DNA of 8,472 bases from Rhizobacter sp. Its GTDB lineage: Bacteria; Pseudomonadota; Gammaproteobacteria; Burkholderiales; Burkholderiaceae. Shown in pieces: positions 1 through 5,893 of the stretch. The position numbers and the translations under genes were made by a program. Position 1 is the stretch's first letter; each line of letters begins with the position of its first letter. The notes below the pieces were generated by a model. It was not told where the DNA came from. It searched no databases and was given only the letters and a program-made list of their open reading frames with translations. Location of the stretch: assembly GCA_014379885.1 (NCBI GenBank), contig JACMKW010000443.1, forward strand, positions 1 through 8,472, in the 5' to 3' direction.

Positions 1-1
1 C

Positions 2-553
2 GGCGCGAAGAACGCCGAGGCCATCACCGCGCGTGGCGACAGCAGCGGTGCGGACGGCGAAGAAGCCAAGGCCTTGCGCCGCGAAGTGCACACCGTGCTG
101 CGCCAGATCAGCTACGACTACGAGCGCATGCAGTACAACACCGTGGTGTCCGGTGCAATGAAGCTGCTCAATGCGCTCGAAGGCTTCAAGGTGGGTGCGC
201 CTGGCGTGATCCGCGAGGCCTTTGGCATCTTGCTGCGCGCGCTGTACCCCGCCTGCCCGCACATCACGTGGCAGTTGTGGAACGACCTGGGTTATGCCGC
301 GGTGCACGGCGACCTTCTCGACGCGCCCTGGCCGCAGGTGGATGACAGCGCGCTGGTGCAAGACCAGATCGAGCTGATGTTGCAAGTCAACGGCAAGCTG
401 CGTGGGGCGATCAAGGTGCCGGCAACCGCCGACAAGGCGGCCATCGAAGCGGTGGCGCTGGCGAATGCCGACTTCATCAAGTTCGCCGAGGGCAAGGCGC
501 CGAAGAAAGTCATCATCGTGCCGGGTCGGCTGGTGAACGTCGTCGTCGGATGA
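2..553 (+). CDS. leuS: Leucyl-tRNA synthetase, C-terminal part (5' end outside window)
   Basis: Partial gene: the last 183 codons are present and the reading frame is open from base 2. LeuRS is a cytoplasmic class Ia synthetase that charges tRNA-Leu and edits misacylated product. The visible part covers the helical anticodon-binding domain (around [20 protein letters not shown] and the following [10 protein letters not shown] stretch) and the small C-terminal domain. The latter carries the LeuRS-typical [14 protein letters not shown] motif and ends [16 protein letters not shown]. Family members are usually about 860-880 residues, so roughly the first four fifths lie upstream. The stop codon TGA overlaps the ATG of lptE (ATGA, 4 bp), which implies translational coupling. 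The identification rests on the C-terminal motifs and on the lptE-holA neighbours and is close to certain. Confidence 0.97.
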   Translation, partial: GAKNAEAITARGDSSGADGEEAKALRREVHTVLRQISYDYERMQYNTVVSGAMKLLNALEGFKVGAPGVIREAFGILLRALYPACPHITWQLWNDLGYAAVHGDLLDAPWPQVDDSALVQDQIELMLQVNGKLRGAIKVPATADKAAIEAVALANADFIKFAEGKAPKKVIIVPGRLVNVVVG

Positions 554-1041
554 TCCAGCGCAGAACGCTTCTCGGCCTGGCTGCTCTCGGCCTTTCCGCG
601 TGCGGCTTCGAACTGCGCCGCGCGCCCGAGCTGCGCTTCAAGACCCTGCAGCTGGCCGGCTTCAAGCCGCATTCGCCACTCGCCGATGAACTGCGTCGCA
701 ACATCGCGGCCAGCACCACCACGCGGGTGGTCGAAGCCGCATCACAAGCCGAGGTGGTGTTCGAAGCCCTGGCCGATTCACGCGACAAGGGGGTGGTGGC
801 CTCCACCACCGCCGGCCAGGTGCGCGAAGTGCAGCTGCGTTCGTTGCTGCGCTTTCGCCTGCGCACGCCGGCCGGCAAGGAGCTGATCGCGCCCACCGAG
901 ATTGCGCTCAGCCGCGACATGACCTACAACGAGCGCGATGCCCTGGCCAAGGAGCAGGAAGAAGAGGCGCTCTACCGCGCCATGCAAAGCGACATTGCCA
1001 ACCAGGTGCTGCGCCGCCTGGCCGCCGTTCAATCGCTCTGA
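550..1041 (+). CDS. lptE: LPS-assembly lipoprotein LptE
   Basis: The product is a 163-residue outer-membrane lipoprotein. LptE forms a plug inside the LptD beta-barrel and helps deliver lipopolysaccharide to the outer leaflet. The N-terminus is a lipoprotein signal: basic MIQRR, a hydrophobic LLGLAALG core, and a lipobox LSAC with Cys18 as the predicted lipidated residue, followed at once by GFELR as in other LptE proteins. The C-terminal part has the family-like [18 protein letters not shown] stretch followed by a helix ending in QVLRRL. The start ATG overlaps the leuS stop by 4 bp and no strong Shine-Dalgarno is visible, so translation is probably coupled to leuS. The leuS-lptE-holA order is conserved in beta- and gammaproteobacteria and supports the call. 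Confidence 0.94.
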   Translation: MIQRRTLLGLAALGLSACGFELRRAPELRFKTLQLAGFKPHSPLADELRRNIAASTTTRVVEAASQAEVVFEALADSRDKGVVASTTAGQVREVQLRSLLRFRLRTPAGKELIAPTEIALSRDMTYNERDALAKEQEEEALYRAMQSDIANQVLRRLAAVQSL

Positions 1042-1053
1042 ATCGCTGTAGAC

Positions 1054-1060
1054 AGGACGA
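1054..1060 (+). promoter_or_regulatory. Ribosome binding site of holA
   Basis: AGGACGA lies 5 bases before the ATG at 1066 (8 bases counted from the end of its AGGA core), inside the 24-bp lptE-holA gap. It supports that start. A short tandem AATCGCT (1031-1037 and 1041-1047) flanks the lptE stop and looks like chance. Confidence 0.6.
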
Positions 1061-1065
1061 GACCC

Positions 1066-2148
1066 ATGCAACTGCGTGCCGACCAGCTCAGCGCCCACCT
1101 CAGCAAGGGGTTGCGCTCCATCTACACCGTGTACGGCGACGAGCCGCTGCTGGCACAAGAGGCCACCGACACCATTCGCACCGCGGCACGTGCCGCCGGC
1201 CACACCGAACGCCAGGTGCACACGGTGGCCGGTGCGCATTTCGACTGGAGTGGTTTGCTGGGGGCTTCGCAGGCCATGAGCCTGTTCGCCGACAAGCAGC
1301 TGATCGAGATCCGCATCCCTTCGGGCAAGCCCGGCAAAGACGGTTCTGATGCCTTGCAGCGTTATTGCCAGACCTTGTCTGACGACGTGGTCACCATCAT
1401 TCAATTGCCCAAACTCGACCGCACCCAGCAAAGCAGCGCCTGGTTCACCGCGCTGGATGGTGCGGGTGCCACGGTGCGGGTCGATGCCATCGAACGCAAG
1501 GCCTTGCCACCGTGGATCGCTCAGCGCCTGGCCACCCAAGGCCAGCGGGTGCAAGGTGGTGAAGCGGGCCAGCACACGCTCGCTTTTTTTGCCGACCGGG
1601 TGGAAGGCAACCTGCTCGCCGCACACCAGGAGATCCAGAAACTCGGCCTGCTGTACCCACAGGGCGAATTGACGTTCGAGCAGATCGAAGCGGCCGTGCT
1701 CAACGTGGCGCGCTACGACGTGTTCAAGCTCGGCGAAGCCGTGCTCGCCGGTCAGGCCGCACGTGCGCTGCGCATGCTCGAAGGCCTGCAGGCCGAAGGC
1801 GAAGCGGCGGTGCTGGTGCACTGGACGCTGGCCAACGACATTCTTTCGCTCAAGCGCGTGAAAGACGCCATCAACCACGGCAAGCCCTTGCCGATGGCCT
1901 TGCGTGAAGCACGGGTGTGGGGGGCGAAGGAGCGTTTGATCGAACGCGCCGTGCCTTTGCTGACCGACAACGCGATTGCCCAACTGGTGGAGGCCGCACA
2001 AATCTGCGACGGCCTGGCCAAGGGCTTGAAGCACCCCGACTGGCCGCTCGACGCCTGGGACGGCCTCCAGCGCTTGGTGTTGATGCTGGTGCAGTGGACG
2101 GCGGGCAGCTCGCCACGCAAGAGCGTGCGGCTGGCGTTGACAGCCTAA
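1066..2148 (+). CDS. holA: DNA polymerase III subunit delta (clamp loader)
   Basis: The product has 360 residues, close to the usual 340-350. Delta is the wrench of the clamp loader: it opens the beta sliding clamp so that it can be loaded on primed DNA. The N-terminal delta motif VYGDEPLLAQEA is at residues 22-33. The segment MSLFADKQLIEIR (71-83), in the region known to contact the clamp, is present. The family hallmark EGNLLAAHQEIQKL is at 180-193, followed by the YDVFKLGEAVLAG helix leading to the C-terminal collar domain. As in other delta proteins no intact Walker A ATP-binding motif is seen, which is normal. The start is supported by AGGACGA upstream. The gene ends tail to tail with ghrA, the two stop codons overlapping by 4 bp, so no dedicated terminator fits between them. 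Confidence 0.95.
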   Translation: MQLRADQLSAHLSKGLRSIYTVYGDEPLLAQEATDTIRTAARAAGHTERQVHTVAGAHFDWSGLLGASQAMSLFADKQLIEIRIPSGKPGKDGSDALQRYCQTLSDDVVTIIQLPKLDRTQQSSAWFTALDGAGATVRVDAIERKALPPWIAQRLATQGQRVQGGEAGQHTLAFFADRVEGNLLAAHQEIQKLGLLYPQGELTFEQIEAAVLNVARYDVFKLGEAVLAGQAARALRMLEGLQAEGEAAVLVHWTLANDILSLKRVKDAINHGKPLPMALREARVWGAKERLIERAVPLLTDNAIAQLVEAAQICDGLAKGLKHPDWPLDAWDGLQRLVLMLVQWTAGSSPRKSVRLALTA

Positions 2149-3080
2149 TAGCCCCGCGCGCGGTCGACCAGGTTCTTGACCGTGCGGCCATGGCGCCACC
2201 CAATCACGTTGGCCACGGCCACACGGGTGGCGCTGCGCAAGTCGGTTTGTGCGGCAGCGTGCGGCAGCACTGTCACCTTGGGGTGCGACCAGAACGCATG
2301 GGCAGCGGGCAGCGGCTCGGTCTGAAACACGTCGAGTACCGCGTGGTGAAGATGGCCACGATTCAGGGCTCCCAGCAGGTCGACCTCCACCACCTGCTGG
2401 CCGCGTGCCAGGTTCACGAAGCTGGTGCCGGGTTTCATTTGCGAGAAGGTCAGGGCGTTGAACAGGCTGTGCGTGCGTGCGGTCAGCGGCAACAGATTGA
2501 TGACGATGTTGGCCAGGCCCAGCACCGTGGGCAAGGCCGCGTCGCGGATGAAGCTCGCCACGCCGGGCAGTTCGGCTTCGCGCCGGCTCCAGCCGATCAC
2601 CGGGTAACCATTGGCCGCCAGCCGCTGCGCTACGGTGCGCCCCATCTCACCCAGGCCGAGCACGGCTACGTGCACTTCGTCGGCGCGCCGCTGCGGCAGG
2701 TGGCGCCACTCGCCAGCGCGCTGTTGTGCGGCGTAGCCGAAGTGGTCGCGGTGCAGGCTGAGCACGGCCCACAGCGCGGTCTCGGCCATGGCCGTGCTCA
2801 TCGCAGGGTCGACCATGCGGGCCAGCAGCACGTCGGTGGGGATGGTGTCGTCGCGCAGCAGCTTGTCGACCCCGGCCCACATCGATTGGATGAACTTCAG
2901 TTGCGGCAGACCTTGCAGCGCACCTGCAGGCGGGTTGGCGACGAGGGCCACGTCGATGCTGGCATCGTGCTCGGTCGAGCGTTGCGTGAGCACGGTCTCG
3001 CCCGGCAAGGCTTCGCGCAACTGGGCGGCCCAGTCTTGCAGCGTGTCAGGCGCGAAGTCCGTGGCGAGCAGCAGGCTCAT
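2145..3080 (-). CDS. ghrA: Glyoxylate/hydroxypyruvate reductase A (D-2-hydroxyacid dehydrogenase)
   Basis: The product has 311 residues, matching the roughly 312 of E. coli GhrA. These cytoplasmic enzymes reduce glyoxylate to glycolate and hydroxypyruvate to glycerate with NAD(P)H. The Rossmann nucleotide motif GLGEMG is at 142-147, followed by GWSRRE, whose basic residues after the second strand suggest NADPH preference. The catalytic trio of the family is present: Arg226 (NLARGQ), Glu255 (FQTEPLP) and His274 (LPHAAAQ). The ATG at 3080 is chosen because MSLLLATDF aligns with the start of GhrA. An in-frame GTG at 3113 would add 11 residues encoded by repeat sequence. No Shine-Dalgarno is visible because the repeat abuts the ATG directly. 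It may be read from the pncC transcript or from its own promoter. Exact substrate preference cannot be read from sequence. Confidence 0.87.
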   Translation of the reverse strand: MSLLLATDFAPDTLQDWAAQLREALPGETVLTQRSTEHDASIDVALVANPPAGALQGLPQLKFIQSMWAGVDKLLRDDTIPTDVLLARMVDPAMSTAMAETALWAVLSLHRDHFGYAAQQRAGEWRHLPQRRADEVHVAVLGLGEMGRTVAQRLAANGYPVIGWSRREAELPGVASFIRDAALPTVLGLANIVINLLPLTARTHSLFNALTFSQMKPGTSFVNLARGQQVVEVDLLGALNRGHLHHAVLDVFQTEPLPAAHAFWSHPKVTVLPHAAAQTDLRSATRVAVANVIGWRHGRTVKNLVDRARGY

Positions 3081-3099
3081 GGCGGCCGGGCGGGGCTCA
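3081..3099. repeat. 19-bp direct repeat, left copy
   Basis: GGCGGCCGGGCGGGGCTCA, identical to 3155-3173 (period 74 bp). This copy ends flush with the ghrA ATG (complement of 3078-3080), so it occupies the position where a Shine-Dalgarno would be expected. Confidence 0.85.
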
Positions 3100-3141
3100 T
3101 GTGCGCACCCCACGCACTTCGTGCGATCCCGCCAAGCGGGT

Positions 3142-3174
3142 GTGAGCCCCTTCGGGCGGCCGGGCGGGGCTCAC
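3142..3174 (-). other. Hairpin just after the pncC stop (9-bp stem)
   Basis: GTGAGCCCC (3142-3150) and GGGGCTCAC (3166-3174) are perfect inverted arms around a 15-base GC-rich loop. In the minus-strand mRNA the hairpin starts at the pncC stop codon. No U-tract follows it, so it is not a standard intrinsic terminator. It could block 3' exonucleases, mark an mRNA processing site or weaken read-through into ghrA; the role is inference. Confidence 0.6.
3155..3173. repeat. 19-bp direct repeat, right copy
   Basis: An exact second copy of the unit at 3081-3099. Its last three bases are the complement of the pncC stop codon TGA, so the repeat supplies the end of that gene. Confidence 0.85.
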
Positions 3175-3665
3175 GACGTCAGCGCGGTGAGCAATGCCTG
3201 CAAGGCGCGGTCGACGGTTTGTTCACGCACCTCGGCGCGGTTGCCCTTGAGTTGCAGCAGGCTGGCCTGCGCATCTTCACCACGCCGCGCCAGTGCGAGC
3301 CAGACTGTGCCGACGGGTTTGTTCGCCGTGCCGCCGCTGGGCCCGGCAACCCCGGTGACTGACAGCGACAGGTCGGCCGTCGAATAGACGAGCGCGCCTT
3401 CGGCCATCGCACACGCCACTTCGGCGCTCACGGCGCCGTGCCGGGTGATCAATGCAGCGGGCACGCCCAGCAGTTCGGTCTTGGCTTCGTTGGAGTAGCT
3501 CACCACGCCACGCTCGAACCAATCGCTGGAGCCCGCGATTGACGTACAAGCCGCAGCGATCAACCCACCGGTGCACGACTCGGCCGTGGCCAGGTGCAAA
3601 CCGCGCTCGCGCAGCACCAATGCCAGCGCTTCAACCTGGACGTCCCAACGTTCGAGGGCATGCAT
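3171..3665 (-). CDS. pncC: Nicotinamide-nucleotide amidase (CinA C-terminal domain protein)
   Basis: The product has 164 residues and is a stand-alone CinA C-terminal domain, the normal PncC form in proteobacteria. The enzyme deamidates nicotinamide mononucleotide to nicotinate mononucleotide, recycling the by-product of NAD-dependent DNA ligase into NAD synthesis. Key motifs: ESCTGG at 29-34 with Ser30 as predicted nucleophile, SYSNEAK with Lys62 as the conserved partner lysine, and the glycine-rich GVAGPSGGT at 105-113. The ATG at 3665 shares one base with the pgpA stop (TGATG), so translation is probably coupled. A longer in-frame reading from 4067 runs through pgpA in another frame and is not credible. 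The stop codon lies inside a 19-bp repeat unit. Older annotations call this protein competence/damage-inducible protein CinA. Confidence 0.93.
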   Translation of the reverse strand: MHALERWDVQVEALALVLRERGLHLATAESCTGGLIAAACTSIAGSSDWFERGVVSYSNEAKTELLGVPAALITRHGAVSAEVACAMAEGALVYSTADLSLSVTGVAGPSGGTANKPVGTVWLALARRGEDAQASLLQLKGNRAEVREQTVDRALQALLTALTS

Positions 3666-4225
3666 CAGAACCACCTCCACAGCGCAATGACGACCAGTGT
3701 GCACAAGGCGGCGATGTAGTCGTCGAACAAGATGCCGAAACCTTGGGTCCAACCGACGGGCTGACCACGCTTGCCCTTGAACAGCGTGTCGGCCCAAGCC
3801 ACCGGGCCGGGCTTGACGGCGTCGAAGAAGCGAAACAGCGCAAAGGCGCCCACCTGCCCCCACAGCCCCATGGGCATGGTGAGCCACAACACGGCCCAGA
3901 AGGCGAGCACTTCGTCCCACACGATGGCGCCGGGGTCGGCGGTGTGCAGGTTTCGTGCGGTGACGGTACAGGCCCACCAACCCACGAGCGTGCCCACCAC
4001 GAGCACGGCCACCCAGTGCAGGTCGCCGAGGTAAGGCTGCAACACCAGGAAGGCGAGCCAGGCCCACAGTGTGCCCACCGTGCCGGGAGCGATGGGTGAG
4101 AGCCCGCTGCCGAAGCCGAGCGCGATCACGTGCGCCGGGTGGTGCAGCATGAAGCGTGCACTGGGCTTGACTGGCGCCGGGCGCAGCGGTGGGTTCACGG
4201 GCTGCTCAGTGGGCGTGGCGGTCAT
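3665..4225 (-). CDS. pgpA: Phosphatidylglycerophosphatase A
   Basis: The product is a 186-residue inner-membrane enzyme that removes the terminal phosphate from phosphatidylglycerophosphate to give phosphatidylglycerol. Family motifs are in order: GFGSGLSPIAPGT (37-49), DPGAIVWDEV with the acidic pair Asp104-Glu105 (97-106), FRFFDAVKPGP (131-141), and GFGILFDDYIAAL with Asp168-Asp169 (162-174). Hydrophobic segments near 52-66, 70-87, 106-118 and 170-184 fit the membrane-embedded fold. The N-terminal 24 residues are proline-rich and polar, of similar length to the leader in E. coli PgpA, which favours the ATG at 4225. It overlaps thiL by 4 bp and pncC by 1 bp. The thiL-pgpA pairing is common in proteobacteria. 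Confidence 0.94.
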   Translation of the reverse strand: MTATPTEQPVNPPLRPAPVKPSARFMLHHPAHVIALGFGSGLSPIAPGTVGTLWAWLAFLVLQPYLGDLHWVAVLVVGTLVGWWACTVTARNLHTADPGAIVWDEVLAFWAVLWLTMPMGLWGQVGAFALFRFFDAVKPGPVAWADTLFKGKRGQPVGWTQGFGILFDDYIAALCTLVVIALWRWF

Positions 4226-5184
4226 GACTTGAAGTGATCGAAAGAACCGAAGGTGTGGGGCACACCACGGCCTTGTGCGTCCACCAGCGTGAGCGCATGC
4301 GAATCATTGATGCGCCCGATGCGGGTGGCCGCGACGCCGGCGCGCTTCGCTGCGGCTTGCACGGCATTGGCGCGAGAGGGCGGCGCGGTGAACAGCAGCT
4401 CGTAGTCGTCTCCTCCGGCCAGCGTGCATTCGCGTTGCAGTGCGAGCGGCTGTGAAGCGAGCACGGCGCTGCGCGGTACGGCATCGACCTCAACCGTGGT
4501 ACCGACTGCAGAGCGGCGCAGGATGTGGCCCAGATCGCCGAGCAAGCCGTCAGATACATCGATCGCACTCGTGGCCACACCGCGCAAGGCCACGCCCAGG
4601 GCCACACGCGGTTGCGGCTGTTCCATCGCCACACGCACACGCTCGAAGGCATCACCTTGCAGCGTTGCCGTGCCACGAAAAAATTCCAGCGAAAGCCGCG
4701 CGTCGCCCACGTTGCCGCTCACGTACAAGTCGTCGCCGGCGCGAGCACCCGAGCGCAGCAAGGCCTCGCCGGGCGGTACTTCGCCGAACACGGTGATGCA
4801 GATGTTGAGCGGACCCTGAGTGGTGTCGCCACCGACCAGCTCGCAGCCATGTTCGTTGGCCAGTGCAAACAGGCCGTGTGCAAAGCCGGCCAGAAAAGTT
4901 TCATCGGCACGTGGCATGGACAGTGCCAGGCTGAACGCGATCGGCTGCGCGCCGCAGGCCGCGAGGTCACTCAGGTTCACCGCCAGCGCCTTGTGGCCCA
5001 AGCGCTGCGGTGAGACGGTGGAGAGAAAATGCCGTCCCTCGACCAGCATGTCGCTGCTGATGGCGAGCTGCATGCCGGGGGCGGGCTGCAGCAGCGCGCA
5101 GTCGTCACCAATGCCCAGCACGGCGCGCGTCACCGGGCGCGTGAAGTACTTTTGTATCAGGTCGAACTCGCCGAGAGCTTCCAT
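4222..5184 (-). CDS. thiL: Thiamine-monophosphate kinase
   Basis: The product has 320 residues (E. coli ThiL 325). It phosphorylates thiamine monophosphate with ATP to thiamine pyrophosphate, the active cofactor. It belongs to the PurM/SelD-like ATP-binding fold. Visible motifs: GEFDLIQKYF (5-14), GIGDDCA with Asp27-Asp28 (24-30), SSDMLVEGRHF (43-53), NLSDLAACGA (70-79), GGDTTQ (118-123), DVSDGLLGDLGH (209-220) and GGDDYELLFT (257-266). The acidic residues bind Mg-ATP and substrate in the family. The ATG at 5184 is chosen because the protein then starts MEALGEF like the E. coli enzyme. A GTG at 5223 would add 13 residues and overlap dctR by 11 bp. No strong Shine-Dalgarno is seen for either. 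Gap to dctR is 28 bp; the end overlaps pgpA by 4 bp. No THI-box riboswitch is visible upstream. Confidence 0.94.
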   Translation of the reverse strand: MEALGEFDLIQKYFTRPVTRAVLGIGDDCALLQPAPGMQLAISSDMLVEGRHFLSTVSPQRLGHKALAVNLSDLAACGAQPIAFSLALSMPRADETFLAGFAHGLFALANEHGCELVGGDTTQGPLNICITVFGEVPPGEALLRSGARAGDDLYVSGNVGDARLSLEFFRGTATLQGDAFERVRVAMEQPQPRVALGVALRGVATSAIDVSDGLLGDLGHILRRSAVGTTVEVDAVPRSAVLASQPLALQRECTLAGGDDYELLFTAPPSRANAVQAAAKRAGVAATRIGRINDSHALTLVDAQGRGVPHTFGSFDHFKS

Positions 5185-5212
5185 GTGGGCGCTGATTATC
5201 GGTACGCCGCGC

Positions 5213-5893
5213 TCAGACACCACGCAGCAGGTTGGCCAGCTCCACGGCCGATTTCACGTCCATTTTCTCGAACACCCGCGCACGGTGCACTTCGACCGTG
5301 CGCACGCTGATGTTGAGCTGGTCGGCGATGAGCTTGTTGGCCTGGCCGTCGATCACGCAGCGCATCACGTCGCGCTCGCGTTCGGTCAGCTCGGCCAGGC
5401 GGCGGCGCACACCGAGTTCGTCGCGCTGGCGCAGCAAGGCCTGGGCGCTCAGATCAAGCGCCTGCTCCACGCGGTCGACCAGGGCGTTGTCGGAGAAGGG
5501 CTTCTCCACAAAGTCGAACGCGCCGCGTTTGACGCAGTCCACAGCCGTGGGCACGTCACCGTGCCCGGTGAGAAAGATCACCGGCACAAACTTCAGCAGC
5601 TTGCGTTCGATCAGCCGCTCGAACAGCACCAGCCCGCTGGTGCCGGGCATGCGCACATCGAGCAGCAGGCAGCTGGGCGCCACCGGCCAGTGGCTCGCCT
5701 GGGGGATGAGGCCAGGGCGCGGAGGGCCGAGGCGGGAATCGAGCATGGCCTCGAAGGCTTCGGCGCTCGCGAACCCTTCTGACAGCAGGCGGCGCGAGCG
5801 CAGCAGCCATGCCAGCGCATCACGTACCACGTCTTCGTCGTCGACGAGGTAGACCATGGGCAGGCCAAGCTGCAAGGTGGTGTTCGGGTTCAT
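5213..5893 (-). CDS. dctR: FixJ/NarL-type response regulator, DctR-like
   Basis: The product is a 226-residue two-domain regulator. The receiver domain has acidic residues Asp18-Asp19 (YLVDDED), phosphoacceptor Asp79 (CLLLDVRMPG), Thr109 (FLTGHGD) and Lys131 (VEKPF). The C-terminal LuxR-type DNA-binding domain is at about 168-215 (LTERERDVM, then NKLIADQLNISVRTVEVHR). The FLTGHGDVPTAV and RGAFDFVEKPF stretches are typical of the FixJ/DctR/TtrR group. An unusual point is the 61-residue distance from the acidic pair to the phosphoacceptor (about 44 is usual): an extra proline-rich loop sits at about 54-72. The start ATG overlaps the dctS stop by 4 bp. A reading from 6310 extends far into dctS in another frame and is rejected. 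The DctR name rests on resemblance and the maeB context; the regulator class is much surer than its signal. Confidence 0.8.
   Translation of the reverse strand: MNPNTTLQLGLPMVYLVDDEDVVRDALAWLLRSRRLLSEGFASAEAFEAMLDSRLGPPRPGLIPQASHWPVAPSCLLLDVRMPGTSGLVLFERLIERKLLKFVPVIFLTGHGDVPTAVDCVKRGAFDFVEKPFSDNALVDRVEQALDLSAQALLRQRDELGVRRRLAELTERERDVMRCVIDGQANKLIADQLNISVRTVEVHRARVFEKMDVKSAVELANLLRGV

Larger units (their letters stand above)
3081..3174. repeat. REP-like palindromic element filling the pncC-ghrA gap
   Basis: The whole space between the pncC stop and the ghrA start consists of repeat structure. In order on the plus strand: a 19-bp unit (3081-3099); the perfect 8-bp palindrome GTGCGCAC (3101-3108); a hairpin CGCAC-TTC-GTGCG (3113-3125); a hairpin CCCGC-CAA-GCGGG (3128-3140); the arm GTGAGCCCC (3142-3150); TTCG; and a second exact copy of the 19-bp unit (3155-3173). 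The arm at 3142-3150 can pair with the right copy (9 bp) or with the left copy (8 bp), the latter enclosing the two small hairpins. Such tight clusters of short palindromes resemble REP/BIME-type dispersed elements. Whether it recurs in the genome cannot be seen from one window. Confidence 0.6.

Noticed and set aside
1584..1590. Run of seven T in holA (GCT TTT TTT), a possible slippage site
   Set aside because: The frame is maintained through the conserved EGNLLAAHQEI motif just after it, and no conserved product appears in the shifted frames (one ends at 1672, another stays open without resemblance). It is most likely ordinary Phe-Phe coding.
2154..2163. Palindrome CCGCGCGCGG near the holA-ghrA junction as a terminator
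   Set aside because: It lies inside ghrA coding sequence, has no loop or U-tract, and alternating CG is expected by chance at this base composition.
778..2199. 473-codon open frame on the minus strand opposite lptE and holA
   Set aside because: It is antisense to two well-recognised genes. Its His/Gln/Gly-rich translation has no family resemblance, and such long shadow frames are common in GC-rich DNA.
3142..3174. Classical rho-independent terminator for pncC
   Set aside because: The stem is good but no run of U follows in the transcript direction and the loop is long. It is listed as a hairpin within the repeat element instead.
1917..3362. 481-codon open frame on the plus strand across the holA end, ghrA and pncC
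   Set aside because: It runs through three real genes, crosses the repeat element and has low-complexity composition. It is a shadow of minus-strand coding sequence.
5195..5200. GATAAT (minus strand) as a -10 box for thiL
   Set aside because: It lies only about 10 bp before the thiL ATG, giving an almost leaderless transcript, and no -35 is present at 16-18 bp.
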